A stretch of 64,000 nt of DNA, from positions 806,001-870,000 of the forward strand of contig CAWGLW010000006.1 of assembly GCA_963823525.1 (NCBI GenBank), written 5' to 3'. This stretch comes from CAWGLW01 sp963823525. GTDB lineage: Bacteria > Pseudomonadota > Gammaproteobacteria > Steroidobacterales > Steroidobacteraceae. Under the pieces are notes generated by a model that had not been told where the DNA came from, did no database searches, and worked only from the letters and a program-made list of their open reading frames with translations. Positions 17,110-26,000 of the stretch are shown in pieces. The position numbers were made by a program, and so were the translations under genes. How positions within the stretch are numbered: position 1 is the first letter of the stretch; every line of letters starts with the position of its first letter.

Positions 17110-17598
17110 ATGGAACCATTTAAGCGCCCCGCACTGGATGAGGTCGATCTGCGAATTCTCGATCTGTTGCAGCGTGAAGCCGCGCTGCCGGTCGCAGAAA
17201 TCGCCTCGCGCAGCGGCCTGTCGACCACGACCTGCTGGCGCCGGATACAGCAGCTCGAAAACAGCGGGGTGATTCGTGGCCGGGTGGCGTTGCTGGATCG
17301 CTCGGCCCTGGGCCTCGACGTGACCATCTTCGCGCACATCAAGCTGTCGACCCAGGGCCGCGACGCGATAGCGGATTTTGCGACCGCGATCCGCGAGCGG
17401 CCGGAAGTGATGGATTGTTACACGACGATGGGCGAGTGGGATTTCATGCTGCGCATCGTCACTCGCGACATCAAAGCCTACGAAGCGTTTTATCTCGATC
17501 ACCTGTCCAAGCTGCCGAATGTGCAGTCGATCAACTCATCGGTCACCGTGACCGTGATCAAGGAGACCACGATACTGCCGATCGCCTGGCGAGATTGA
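17110..17598 (+). CDS. bkdR: Lrp/AsnC family regulator, likely BkdR
   Basis: The 162-residue protein has an N-terminal helix-turn-helix (residues about 8-60; LDEVDLRILDLLQREAAL, then IASRSGLSTTTCWRRIQQLE) and a C-terminal RAM ligand-binding domain with MDCYTTMGEWDFMLRIV. It is a typical feast/famine regulator that senses an amino acid or related ligand. Its position divergent from the bkd operon mirrors Pseudomonas bkdR, an Lrp homologue that activates bkd, so the same role is inferred. ATG 17110 gives the standard family length; 20 further upstream codons are unconserved. Confidence 0.85.
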   Translation: MEPFKRPALDEVDLRILDLLQREAALPVAEIASRSGLSTTTCWRRIQQLENSGVIRGRVALLDRSALGLDVTIFAHIKLSTQGRDAIADFATAIRERPEVMDCYTTMGEWDFMLRIVTRDIKAYEAFYLDHLSKLPNVQSINSSVTVTVIKETTILPIAWRD

Positions 17599-17720
17599 AA
17601 CAGCAATTCTGCTAACGTACGCACCGATCCGGCGCGGGCCGGATCCGCCGACTGCGCGCACGCGGCACACTGCGCCGAGACGCATCCATTCTCTTTCACT
17701 GACCGAACAGCCACAGATAC

Positions 17721-18293
17721 ATGATACTGCTGTTGCAACTACTCTGGCTGGCGCTGCCCGTGATCATCGCGGGCTTCATGCACCTCGTCGTTCTCAAGCT
17801 GGACCTGCTCCCCAGTCTGCGCCAGCGCCCCATTGATGGCGGGGCCACTTTCCTTGGCCAGCGCGTCTTCGGTGACAACAAGACCTGGCGCGGCGCGCTG
17901 GTGATGATCGCCGGAACGGCGGGCGCGGCCGTCCTGCTCGCGTGGACTAACCAGCATTTCCTGCAATGGACGGTGCCCGCTTCGGTCGCCCAGCACCGTC
18001 CGCTGCTGTGGGGCGTCCTGCTCGGGTCGGGCTATATTCTTGGCGAACTGCCGAACAGCTTCGTGAAACGCCAGCTCGGCATCGCACCGGGCGCGATGGG
18101 CCGGGGCGCGACCGGACTTGTCTTCTGGGTGGTTGATCAACTCGACTCACTCGCCGGCATGCTGCTGATGGTGCTGCCCATCTGGCAGCCCAGCCCGCAG
18201 ATCGTGCTGGCGCTGGTCTGCCTGATGCTGATCGGCCACCCGATCGGCGCCTGGCTGATGATGCAGTTCGGCCTGAAGGACCGGGTCGGTTGA
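17721..18293 (+). CDS. CDP-archaeol synthase-like (CarS/DUF46) membrane protein
   Basis: The 190-residue protein has about five transmembrane helices and the family block FGDNKTWRG (around residues 50-58), preceded by PIDGGATFLGQRV. It also has GELPNSFVKRQLGI and a later DQLDSL segment, all found in the CDP-alcohol cytidylyltransferase-like DUF46/CarS family. Archaeal CarS makes CDP-archaeol from CTP and unsaturated archaetidic acid. Bacterial homologues are common in environmental Proteobacteria, and their lipid substrate is not established. It follows the regulator by 122 bases. Confidence 0.75.
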   Translation: MILLLQLLWLALPVIIAGFMHLVVLKLDLLPSLRQRPIDGGATFLGQRVFGDNKTWRGALVMIAGTAGAAVLLAWTNQHFLQWTVPASVAQHRPLLWGVLLGSGYILGELPNSFVKRQLGIAPGAMGRGATGLVFWVVDQLDSLAGMLLMVLPIWQPSPQIVLALVCLMLIGHPIGAWLMMQFGLKDRVG

Positions 18294-18329
18294 AAACCGA
18301 ATGATAGAGATGCAATGCGGGAGTAACAC

Positions 18330-19256
18330 ATGGCTGATCAAAAACTGAACCGACGTGAACTCTGCGGCCTGCTCGGCGCCGCCGCATTTGCCAGCGGACT
18401 GCCCATGACAACGGCCAGGGCTGACGTGACGATGACAACCCGCGAGGTCCCCTCCTCCGGTGAAGCGTTACCGGTCATCGGCATGGGCTCTTCGGGCACG
18501 TTTAACGCTGGCGCCTCCGCTCTTGAACGAGGCCCACTGGCCGAAGTCCTGCGCGTCTTCTCGTCCAGCGGCGGCACGATCATCGACACCTCACCCATGT
18601 ACGGTAACTCCGAGGCCGTGCTGGGCGATCTGATCGAACAAGCCAGCCTGCGTGAGAAGCTCTGGCTGGCAACCAAGGTCTGGATCGAGGGGCGCGAGGC
18701 CGGCGAGAAGCAGATTGCCGAGTCGATGCGCCTGCTGCACACCGACCGCCTGGAATTGCTGCAGATCCACAACCTGCTCGACTGGCGCGCGCACGTCCCG
18801 ACGATTCGAGCGCTGCAGGATAGCGGCAAGCTGCGCTACTCAGGGCTCACGCACTACAAGGCCAGTGCGCACGCTGACCTTGAACGCGTACTGGCAGCCG
18901 AAAAATTCGACTGGGTGCAGTTCAATTATTCGCTGGCAGAACGCGAGGCCGAGCGGCGCCTGCTGCCATTCTGCGAGGACAAGGGCATCGCAGTCATGAT
19001 CAACCGCCCGTTCGCCGATGGCGCTATGTTTCAGAGGGTCAGGGGTAAGGCCCTGCCGCCATGGGCAGTCGACATCGGCTGCGAGTCCTGGGCGCAGTTC
19101 TTCCTGCGCTTCGTGATCTCACATCCGGCCGTTACCTGCAGCATCCCGGCGACATCCAAGCCGCACCATATGGAAGACAACATGCGGGCCGGCGCGGCCC
19201 CCTTGCCCGACAAAGCACAGCGGGCTCAGATGGCCGCCTACTTCGCCACGCTATAG
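18330..19256 (+). CDS. Aldo/keto reductase with Tat signal
   Basis: The 308-residue protein has an aldo/keto reductase barrel after an N-terminal twin-arginine-like signal (NRRELCGLLGAAAF, then residues to about 33 ending TARAD). Catalytic-tetrad features are visible: IDTSPMYGNSE with Asp and Tyr, LATKVW with Lys, and LLQIHNL with His. The C-terminal NADPH-binding part is short (SWAQFFLRFVISHPAVTCSIPATS). Export by Tat is consistent with folding around a cofactor in the cytoplasm. Substrate is unknown. The gene ends within 20 bases of the truncated TPP-enzyme gene on the other strand. Confidence 0.85.
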   Translation: MADQKLNRRELCGLLGAAAFASGLPMTTARADVTMTTREVPSSGEALPVIGMGSSGTFNAGASALERGPLAEVLRVFSSSGGTIIDTSPMYGNSEAVLGDLIEQASLREKLWLATKVWIEGREAGEKQIAESMRLLHTDRLELLQIHNLLDWRAHVPTIRALQDSGKLRYSGLTHYKASAHADLERVLAAEKFDWVQFNYSLAEREAERRLLPFCEDKGIAVMINRPFADGAMFQRVRGKALPPWAVDIGCESWAQFFLRFVISHPAVTCSIPATSKPHHMEDNMRAGAAPLPDKAQRAQMAAYFATL

Positions 19257-19269
19257 CGCAGCGCCACCG

Positions 19270-19902
19270 AAACTTCAGCCCGTGACCCGGCGCCGCCGCC
19301 CTGCCAAGCAGCGCCGCGGCCTCTGCAACCGCCTTCGCATCGCATTTAGCAAGCGGCGCTGGCAACCCCTGCCAGGCGGGGACTTTGCCCTCGGGGCCGG
19401 TCAGCAGTTGCAGACCCACCGGTATCTCGACAAACACCGGACCGGGCTCACCGTGGGTCGCCAGCCGCACAGCTTCGTAAATGACCGGGATGACATCCTC
19501 GTGCCGATCGACCCGCCAGGTGCCCTTGGTGATCGGACGCATGAAGGCAAGCTGATCGATGTCGTGCAGCTGGTACCGACGACCGAGATCGCGACGCACA
19601 CCGCCGGCGACGACCAGCATCGGGATACCGTCCAGGAAGGCCTCGGCGATGCCGCTGGCCGCATGGGTGGCGCCGGCGGCCGGAACAATCACCAGTGTGC
19701 CGAGGCTGGTTCCGGTTCGACTGACCGCGTCAGCCATGAACGCGCCGCCCCCCTCGTGCGTAACAAGAACCGGGGTGATGGATTCCGACTTTGCGAGTTC
19801 GTCGTAGATCTCGGTGTTGTGCACTCCGGGTATGCCAAAGGTGTACCGGATGCCAACGGTCTCGAGGGCCTCCCTCAGGACGGATGCGGCTGTTCGGCTC
19901 AT
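19270..19902 (-). pseudogene. Truncated thiamine-diphosphate enzyme (acetolactate-synthase-like), N-terminal domain only
   Basis: About 210 codons encode only the N-terminal pyrimidine-binding domain: VLREALETVGIRYTFGIPGVHN, VLVTHEGGGAFMADAVSR, GPVFVEIP. Intact enzymes of this family run to about 550 residues. Similarity ends at about 19270, where the frame continues into unrelated Arg-rich sequence to a stop at 19132 inside the 3' end of the aldo/keto reductase. The central and C-terminal domains, including the diphosphate-binding GDG motif, are missing. A deletion most likely removed them. Start ATG 19902 is the natural family start. Confidence 0.75.
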
Positions 19903-20071
19903 GGGAGCGACTCCGATCCGCTCGTTCGGCGGTTGTGCGCTATCGTAACGCAGCCTGGGCAATGCGCGCGGGCCTGAGCGATTGCGCCCGATTTCAGCCT
20001 GCTGCGGTTAGACTTGCGCGCGACATGGCCTGCGCTGCGCGCATTGACCATCAGCGAAGCGGGACACTGGC

Positions 20072-21076
20072 ATGAGTGAGGCGAAAATTGCGGTGATCGG
20101 CGGAGGTATGGCCGGACTGACCTGCGCGCGCGAACTCGAGCTGGCCAATGTCGAGGTAACGGTTTTCGAAAAATCGCGCGGTCTTGGTGGCCGGCTGGCC
20201 ACCCGCCGACAGGAAGGACTGGCGTTCGATCATGGCGCGCAGTTCATCACCGCGCGCAGCCGGCCTTTCCTGCGTCACATGGAAAGTGTCAGCGGGGCCG
20301 GCCACGCTCAGCACTGGCGCCCCAGTGTGGCCGAAGACACTCGCCACTGGGATGCTCCGCTCGAGGAGTGGCTGGTCGGCACGCCGGGCATGAACTCCGT
20401 CGTGCGCCCGCTGACACGGCTTTCCCGGATACGCAGGGGCATCACGGTTCATGAGCTCTTCAGGACCGGTGATGGCTGGCAATTGCACACCGATGCGGGC
20501 CGCGAAGAAGAGCACTTCGATGCGGTCGCCGTCGCCGTGCCTGCCCCGCAGGCGCTGACGCTGCTGGCGCCCCACGCGCCGGTCTTCCGACACATCAGTC
20601 GCGTTGGCATGACACCGTGCTGGTCGGCCATGGTCCGATTCGACAAGCCGCCATCGACGATCGCCGAGGCACATCGCTGGACCGCCGGGCCGCTACGCTG
20701 GGCCGCCTGCGATTCGAGCAAGCCGGGCCGTGCGCACGACCTTCATTGCTGGGTGCTGCACGCCTCGGTCGAATGGTCGCAGCAACACCTCGATGCTGAC
20801 GCGCAGGATGCGGCGCACCTGTTGCTGCGCGAGTTTTCAGTCGCGCTCGACCGGTCGCTGCCGGCGCCGGTGTTCTTGCGCGCGCACCGCTGGCGATACG
20901 CGCAGGTCGACCGGCCGCTGGGCATGCCCTGTCTCTTCGACAGCGAAACGGCTGCGGGCGCGTGTGGGGACTGGTGCATCGCGCCGCGCGTCGAGGCCGC
21001 ATTCGACAGCGGTCGCACGCTGGCCCATTCGCTTCTGTCGACGCTGGGTCTGGCCACACCCCTGCTGGGTAACTAG
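20072..21076 (+). CDS. Renalase-like FAD-dependent oxidoreductase
   Basis: The 334-residue flavoprotein has an N-terminal Rossmann motif AVIGGGMAGLTCAREL, the acidic strand end VEVTVFEKSRGLGGRLATRR and the GAQFITAR segment that marks renalase-like members of the amine-oxidase superfamily. A C-terminal FAD loop reads CGDWC and VEAAFDSGRTLA. Bacterial renalases oxidise isomeric dihydro-NAD(P) forms, so a nicotinamide-repair role is possible but inferred. The start at 20072 is the first ATG before the Rossmann fold. It is convergent with the YbhN-like gene. Confidence 0.85.
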   Translation: MSEAKIAVIGGGMAGLTCARELELANVEVTVFEKSRGLGGRLATRRQEGLAFDHGAQFITARSRPFLRHMESVSGAGHAQHWRPSVAEDTRHWDAPLEEWLVGTPGMNSVVRPLTRLSRIRRGITVHELFRTGDGWQLHTDAGREEEHFDAVAVAVPAPQALTLLAPHAPVFRHISRVGMTPCWSAMVRFDKPPSTIAEAHRWTAGPLRWAACDSSKPGRAHDLHCWVLHASVEWSQQHLDADAQDAAHLLLREFSVALDRSLPAPVFLRAHRWRYAQVDRPLGMPCLFDSETAAGACGDWCIAPRVEAAFDSGRTLAHSLLSTLGLATPLLGN

Positions 21077-21104
21077 ACGATCCGGCACCGCGTAAAAGCC
21101 GTGC

Positions 21105-22103
21105 TCATTCCTGCGACGGTACAGCAGCGGGCGGGGTCCTTCGCGCTGCGGCGATGCGCGCCCGAGCGCCGTCGCTGGAGAACAATTCCCAGCCAGCCCA
21201 CAGCGTCAACGCCAGCAACGCGGGAATGATTTCATAGAGCATGCGGTAAAGCAGCACGGCCGCAAGCAGCTGCTCCGGCGGAACCTGCGGCAACAGAAGC
21301 AGCAGCACGGATTCGAGGACACCAATGCCGGCCGGGACGTGACTCAATATTCCCGCCAGCAGGCTCGCCAGGTAGACGCCGAGGAATGGCAGGAAAGCCA
21401 GGCCCGCCGAAGACGGCACCAGCACGTACAGCACCGCAGCCAGCAACAGCAGATCCACGATACCCACCACCAGTTGCAGCGCCGTCATTCGCACTGTCGG
21501 CAACTGCACGGCCCAGCCACCGAGCCGGACCGGTGCCTTGCGGTACGCAACGAGAAACAGGTAGCCGGCATCCTTCAGCAAACCAACCGCGCCGGCGATC
21601 ACCAGCCATCGGGCTGGCACATGGAAAAGCGGCGCGAGGCGATCAGCACCGAAAACGAGTGTGAGGTCCAGCAGCCAGCCGAAGGCAAGTGCCGGTGGCA
21701 GCGCGCACATCAGGATCGTTGCACCGATCTCCAGCGCGGTGAATCCTGCCGGCCGGTACATGCGATAACGAATCGCGCTGCCGCTGAGCAGGGCCTGGCC
21801 GACTGCGTGGCCAAGCGGGTAGGCGATCAGTGCCGTTGTCACTGGCAGGCGTTTGCCTCGATAACCTTTCACGTATCGAACCGCGACCGTTTCAAATAGC
21901 GGCAGGATCGTAAAAAGCGCAACGACGCACAGGGCCGCGAGCAACAGCGCGCCGGACGGCGTCGCCCGCATGCTGCGCAGGACATCAGAGAGGCTGATCT
22001 GCTGAAACGTCCGATAGAGCACCGAAATGGCCAGCGCGCCGATGCCGAGGCTGACCGCAATACCGAGCCATACCTTCCAGCGACGACGACGGGCTTCAGC
22101 CAT
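21105..22103 (-). CDS. YbhN/UPF0104-like membrane protein (LPG synthase transmembrane-type)
   Basis: The 332-residue protein has about eight transmembrane helices. The ETVAVRYVKGYRGKRLP loop, the AYPLGHAVGQALLSGSAIRYRMYRPAG segment and the LSHVPAGIGVLESVLLLLLP motif are typical of the flippase-like domain of MprF and YbhN. It lacks the C-terminal aminoacyl-transferase domain of MprF, so it cannot make lysyl-PG alone. Related stand-alone proteins may move lipids across membranes. A Fur-like box lies about 65 bases upstream of its start. Confidence 0.85.
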   Translation of the reverse strand: MAEARRRRWKVWLGIAVSLGIGALAISVLYRTFQQISLSDVLRSMRATPSGALLLAALCVVALFTILPLFETVAVRYVKGYRGKRLPVTTALIAYPLGHAVGQALLSGSAIRYRMYRPAGFTALEIGATILMCALPPALAFGWLLDLTLVFGADRLAPLFHVPARWLVIAGAVGLLKDAGYLFLVAYRKAPVRLGGWAVQLPTVRMTALQLVVGIVDLLLLAAVLYVLVPSSAGLAFLPFLGVYLASLLAGILSHVPAGIGVLESVLLLLLPQVPPEQLLAAVLLYRMLYEIIPALLALTLWAGWELFSSDGARARIAAARRTPPAAVPSQE

Positions 22104-22167
22104 GTTGAGTACCGGACAGCGGGCGCGCGGGCAATCGGCTGATCAATACTCGTGATCGGACGGTAAA

Positions 22168-22186
22168 CGAAATGATTCTCATTATT
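22168..22186. promoter_or_regulatory. Fur-box-like element
   Basis: Read on the minus strand, AATAATGAGAATCATTTCG matches the 19-base Fur consensus at 14 positions and includes the core AATGAGAATCATT seen in many natural Fur boxes. The core is a perfect AATGA-N3-TCATT dyad on either strand. It lies between the divergent YbhN-like gene (65 bases from its start) and HiPIP (about 155 bases from its start). Confidence 0.55.
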
Positions 22187-22341
22187 CTGCCTGATGAAGG
22201 CGCGTGCATCCGGCGCAGCGGTCGTGTCGAAACGATAGCGTACAGCGTAGAATTATTCACAGTGGCATTGCGCCCACCCCCCTGGACCGGGCCCGCGCGT
22301 TTGCATGGCCCGGACTGAAAATCCGTCAGGAGAGCATGTCA

Positions 22342-22677
22342 ATGACTGAAAAGAAATTCCCTCGACGCGCCGTTCTCAAAGGCGCCCTGCTCGGCGTGGC
22401 CGCGGTTCCCGTGTCAGCCTTGCTCGGTCGTACCGCATCCGCCGCAGCCGGTAAGGTCGACCCCACTGAAGCACAGGCCGCTCAGCTCGGCTATGTCGAA
22501 GATTCGAGCAAGGTCGATGCGAAGGCCAACCCGAACCACAAGCCGGAACAGCACTGCTGGAACTGCCTGCAGGCTCCGGGCGCGAAGGACGGTGATGCCG
22601 AAGTGCCGTGCAATATTTTTGGCGGTCGTACGGTGGCCGGTAAGGGATGGTGCAAGGTCTACGTGAAACGTCCGTAG
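22342..22677 (+). CDS. High-potential iron-sulfur protein (HiPIP), Tat-exported
   Basis: The 111-residue precursor has a twin-arginine signal (FPRRAVLKG at residues 6-14, cleavage expected near SAAA at 33-36). The mature protein binds one [4Fe-4S] cluster through Cys72, Cys75, Cys90 and Cys104, with the typical CWNC and GWCKVY contexts. HiPIPs are soluble periplasmic one-electron carriers between the bc1 complex and terminal oxidases or photosynthetic centres. ATG 22342 is preferred over 22336 because AGGAG then sits 9 bases upstream instead of 3. A strong terminator follows 24 bases after the stop. Confidence 0.95.
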   Translation: MTEKKFPRRAVLKGALLGVAAVPVSALLGRTASAAAGKVDPTEAQAAQLGYVEDSSKVDAKANPNHKPEQHCWNCLQAPGAKDGDAEVPCNIFGGRTVAGKGWCKVYVKRP

Positions 22678-22700
22678 GCCTCGCTTTCGAAAATCGCTTG

Positions 22701-22735
22701 ACGGCGCGCTCGGGGCTTCCCGATCGCGCCGTTTT
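22701..22735 (+). terminator. Rho-independent terminator after HiPIP
   Basis: ACGGCGCG pairs with CGCGCCGT, and inside it TCGGG pairs with CCCGA across one mismatch. The loop is GCTT. The stem is followed by TTTTCGTCT. The structure lies between HiPIP and the glucan phosphorylase gene. Confidence 0.8.
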
Positions 22736-22752
22736 CGTCTGGGGGATCGGCG

Positions 22753-25284
22753 ATGCACGATGACGGCCGGGGCCACCTTCAGCACAAGCTGCCCCGCGAA
22801 CTGGAGCCGATCCATCGCCTCGCGCTCAATCTGCGCTGGGCCTGGAATCATGCGACCGACCGCATCTGGGAAGCCCTGGCCGCGGATATCTGGCGTCGCA
22901 CACGCAACCCCATACTCGTCCTGCAGAATACGCCGCGCAGCCGTCTGACGGAACTCGCGCACGACACCGCATTCGTCACCCGGGTCCGGGAACTCGATCG
23001 TGACCTGTCACGGTACCTGTCAAGACCGAGCTGGTACCAGCAGGTCTCGTCGGGCAAGGAGCCGCTGAGCATCGCCTACTTCAGCATGGAATACGGCTTG
23101 ACCGAAGCCCTGCCCCTGTACTCCGGCGGCCTTGGCGTACTGGCCGGCGATCACCTGAAGACGGCCAGCGACCTCGGCATACCACTGACCGCGGTGGGCC
23201 TTTTGTATCGCGAGGGATATTTTCGCCAGATGCTCGACGCCGAGGGTGAACAGCTCGCGGTATACGCGATCAATTCGCGCGACAGCCTGCCGATTGAACC
23301 GGTCGTGGATTCTGAAGGCCGACCGCTGCGCACGCTCATCGACCTGCCGGGCCGGCAGGTCAGGATCCGGATCTGGCACGTTGCCGTTGGACGGGTCGAC
23401 CTTTACCTGCTCGATAGCGATGATCCCTTGAACTCACCTTTTGACCGGGGCATCACCTCAAAACTGTACGGAGGCGACCTTGAAGCGCGCCTGATGCAGG
23501 AGATCGTACTCGGCATGGGCGGATGGCGTGCACTGCAGGCACTCGGAGTTCAGCCGGACGTCTGCCATTTGAACGAAGGCCACGCGGCGCTGGCAACCAT
23601 CGAACGGGCTCGGACCTTTGCCGATGAACACAGCACGGATTTCCTCACCGGCCTGCGCGCCACGCGAGCGGGAAATGTATTTACGACACACACGCCGGTC
23701 GCGGCCGCTTTCGACACTTTCCCGCAATCGCTGCTCAGGAAATACGGCATGGACTATGCCGAACGAAGCGGTATCGCCGCCGATAAGTTACTCGGACTCG
23801 GCCGCGCGGATCCGGGGGAACCCGGGGAAGCGTTCAACATGGCCTACCTGGCCGCCCGTGGCAGCGCCTCGATCAACGGCGTCAGCGAACTGCACGGCCG
23901 TGTCAGCAAGCACATTTTTGCGCCGCTGTATCCTCGCTGGCCCGTGCCCGAAATCCCGGTTACACACATCACCAACGCCGTACACGTGCCGTCCTGGGAC
24001 TCACCGTGGGCCGACCGGATGTGGACCCGGGCCTGCGGCAAGGAGCGCTGGCTCGGCGAGGCCGGAGAACTCTGTGAGACGGTGTCGCGGCTCAGCGATG
24101 GCGAGCTGTGGGAATTTCGGGCAATGGAGCGCCGCGACCTCGTCGACTACGCGCGACGACGACTGCAACGCCAGCTCAGTGAGCGGGGCGAGAGTCCGCA
24201 GGACATTGCCCTGGCAAGGGACGCGTTCGACCCCAATGTGCTCACGCTGGGTTTCGCGCGACGCTTTACCGAGTACAAGCGTCCGACCATGCTGCTCGGG
24301 CAGGCGGGGCGGCTGGTGCGGCTGCTGACCAACCCCGTGCGTCCGGTGCAGCTCTTGATCGCGGGCAAAGCTCATCCACAGGACACGCTGGGTCAGTCCT
24401 TCGTCCGTGAGTGGGCGCGGTTTGTCCGCCAACCGGAAGTCCGCCGGCGAGTCGTATTCCTCGAGGATTACGACATGACGCTGGCCGAACACCTGGTGCA
24501 GGGCGTCGACGTCTGGATCAACACGCCTCGCCGGCCCTGGGAGGCCAGTGGCACCAGTGGCATGAAAGTGCTGGTAAACGGCGGCCTGAATCTTTCCGAA
24601 CTCGATGGCTGGTGGGCGGAGGCGTACACGCCGGAATTCGGCTGGGCGATCGGCGACGGCCGTGAGCACACCGAAGCCGGATGGGACGCGTCGGAGACCG
24701 AAGAGCTATTCGAGGTCCTCGAGCAGCAGGTCATCCCGGAGTTCTACGATCGCAATGACGAAGGAATACCTGCCGCCTGGATTAGCCGGATACGCGCGAG
24801 CCTCTCCCGGCTGACGCCGCGCTTCAGCAGCAATCGCATGCTCGGTGAATACCTCGAGTGCCTGTACCGGCCCGCCGCGGCCGCCTTCCGGCAACGTGCG
24901 GAGCACAACCTCCGGGTGGCCCGCGCGCTCGAAGCCTGGTCCGAACGGCTCCACCGCCACTGGTCAGCGATTCACTGGGGCAATCTCGATCAGACGGAAA
25001 AAGCCGAAGCGACGGAATTCGCCGTCCAACTCTACCTGGGCGAGATCAATCCGGAGTCAGTCAGGGTGCAGCTCTACGCGGAGCCTGAATCTGCGCAACA
25101 GGGCGCTGAAGTGCAGGACATGACGCGGGACCATGCCCTGAGTGGCGCGACCGGAGGCTTTGTCTACAAAGCCCGGATAGCCACGGCGCGGCCCGCGGCG
25201 TCTTACACGCCTCGCGTCATTCCGTTCCATCCGGACGCACCCGTGCCCAACGAGCTCTGCCTGATCGCCTGGTATCCGCGCTGA
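22753..25284 (+). CDS. glgP: Alpha-glucan (glycogen) phosphorylase, DUF3417 type
   Basis: The 843-residue GT35 enzyme releases glucose 1-phosphate from alpha-1,4-glucans using inorganic phosphate and PLP. It starts with the short DUF3417 N-terminal domain (residues about 10-110, LNLRWAWNHATDRIWE) typical of the second phosphorylase subfamily. Further marks are YFSMEYGLTEALPLYSGGLG, HLNEGHAAL, the FTEYKRP segment and the PLP-binding GTSGMK with Lys605. ATG 22753 follows a GGGGGA ribosome site. No glgA, glgB or glgC is nearby. The gene is followed after 92 bases by hsp20, which may have its own heat-shock promoter. Confidence 0.94.
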   Translation: MHDDGRGHLQHKLPRELEPIHRLALNLRWAWNHATDRIWEALAADIWRRTRNPILVLQNTPRSRLTELAHDTAFVTRVRELDRDLSRYLSRPSWYQQVSSGKEPLSIAYFSMEYGLTEALPLYSGGLGVLAGDHLKTASDLGIPLTAVGLLYREGYFRQMLDAEGEQLAVYAINSRDSLPIEPVVDSEGRPLRTLIDLPGRQVRIRIWHVAVGRVDLYLLDSDDPLNSPFDRGITSKLYGGDLEARLMQEIVLGMGGWRALQALGVQPDVCHLNEGHAALATIERARTFADEHSTDFLTGLRATRAGNVFTTHTPVAAAFDTFPQSLLRKYGMDYAERSGIAADKLLGLGRADPGEPGEAFNMAYLAARGSASINGVSELHGRVSKHIFAPLYPRWPVPEIPVTHITNAVHVPSWDSPWADRMWTRACGKERWLGEAGELCETVSRLSDGELWEFRAMERRDLVDYARRRLQRQLSERGESPQDIALARDAFDPNVLTLGFARRFTEYKRPTMLLGQAGRLVRLLTNPVRPVQLLIAGKAHPQDTLGQSFVREWARFVRQPEVRRRVVFLEDYDMTLAEHLVQGVDVWINTPRRPWEASGTSGMKVLVNGGLNLSELDGWWAEAYTPEFGWAIGDGREHTEAGWDASETEELFEVLEQQVIPEFYDRNDEGIPAAWISRIRASLSRLTPRFSSNRMLGEYLECLYRPAAAAFRQRAEHNLRVARALEAWSERLHRHWSAIHWGNLDQTEKAEATEFAVQLYLGEINPESVRVQLYAEPESAQQGAEVQDMTRDHALSGATGGFVYKARIATARPAASYTPRVIPFHPDAPVPNELCLIAWYPR

Positions 25285-25298
25285 GGGCCGCCGGGGCC

Positions 25299-25326
25299 CT
25301 TGAAAGCCGCCCGTTCGGACACATAA
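25299..25326 (+). promoter_or_regulatory. Putative sigma-32 heat-shock promoter of hsp20
   Basis: CTTGAAA at 25299-25305 is a perfect sigma-32 -35 element. ACACATAA at 25319-25326, 13 bases later, partly matches the CCCCATNT -10 element. The pair lies about 50 bases before the small heat-shock gene. Confidence 0.45.
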
Positions 25327-25376
25327 AGGCCCGCATACGGAGCTGCCGGGGCGGCCCGAACCTGGAGGTATGAACA

Positions 25377-25820
25377 ATGCGCATAATCAAGTGGCAACCG
25401 ATCCGCGATGTGGATGACATGTTTGACCGTTTCCTGGCCGAGTCAATGAGACTGCGGCCACGACTGGCGGGCACCAGTGAGCAAGCCGGTGAATGGACGC
25501 CGGTGGCGGATATCAGCGAGACGGAGGGCGAGTACCTGATCAAGGCCGAACTGCCCGCGGTTCGCAAGGAAGACGTGAGTCTTTCCGTGCAGGATGGCAT
25601 GCTGACAATCTCGGGCGAGCGAAAGCTCGAAAAGAGCACGGACGACGAGAAGGTTCATCGCACCGAGCGGCTTTACGGTGCGTTTTCCCGTCGATTCGGC
25701 CTGCCAGAGCACGTGGATGAACAGGCCATTCGTGCCGAAAGCAAGGACGGCGTGATCATCATTCACCTGCCCAAGCGGACGGTCGAGCAGCCGCAGGCGC
25801 GGCAGATCGAGATCAGTTGA
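25377..25820 (+). CDS. hsp20: Small heat-shock protein, Hsp20 family
   Basis: The 147-residue holdase has the alpha-crystallin domain from about residue 40 to 132. ADISETEGEYLIKAELPAV is followed by KEDVSLSVQDGMLTISGERK, then the FSRRFGLPEHVD turn and AESKDGVIIIHLPK. A short C-terminal tail follows; the usual I-x-I motif is weak (the tail ends RQIEIS). It prevents aggregation of unfolded cytosolic proteins without ATP. A GGAGG site lies 7 bases before ATG 25377, and a sigma-32-like promoter is upstream. Confidence 0.94.
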   Translation: MRIIKWQPIRDVDDMFDRFLAESMRLRPRLAGTSEQAGEWTPVADISETEGEYLIKAELPAVRKEDVSLSVQDGMLTISGERKLEKSTDDEKVHRTERLYGAFSRRFGLPEHVDEQAIRAESKDGVIIIHLPKRTVEQPQARQIEIS

Positions 25821-25864
25821 TCGCTCGCGCGCCGGCCGCGCGCGGGTTCAATGAACCGATCGGG

Positions 25865-25888
25865 AAAGGGGTGCGCTGCACCCCTTTT
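25865..25888 (+). terminator. Rho-independent terminator after hsp20
   Basis: AAAGGGGTGC and GCACCCCTTT form a 10-bp stem with loop GCT, followed by TCTTTG. It lies about 45 bases after the hsp20 stop, so hsp20 is probably a single-gene transcript, and rraA has its own promoter. Confidence 0.8.
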
Positions 25889-26000
25889 CTTTGCATTTGG
25901 ACAACCGCTGGCGGTCTCCGCGAGGCGATTGCGCTGCATCATCCTCGTGTCACCGACTTATAATCCCCGTCCGGATACGGGTAAAAGGCAGGTCCTGCAG

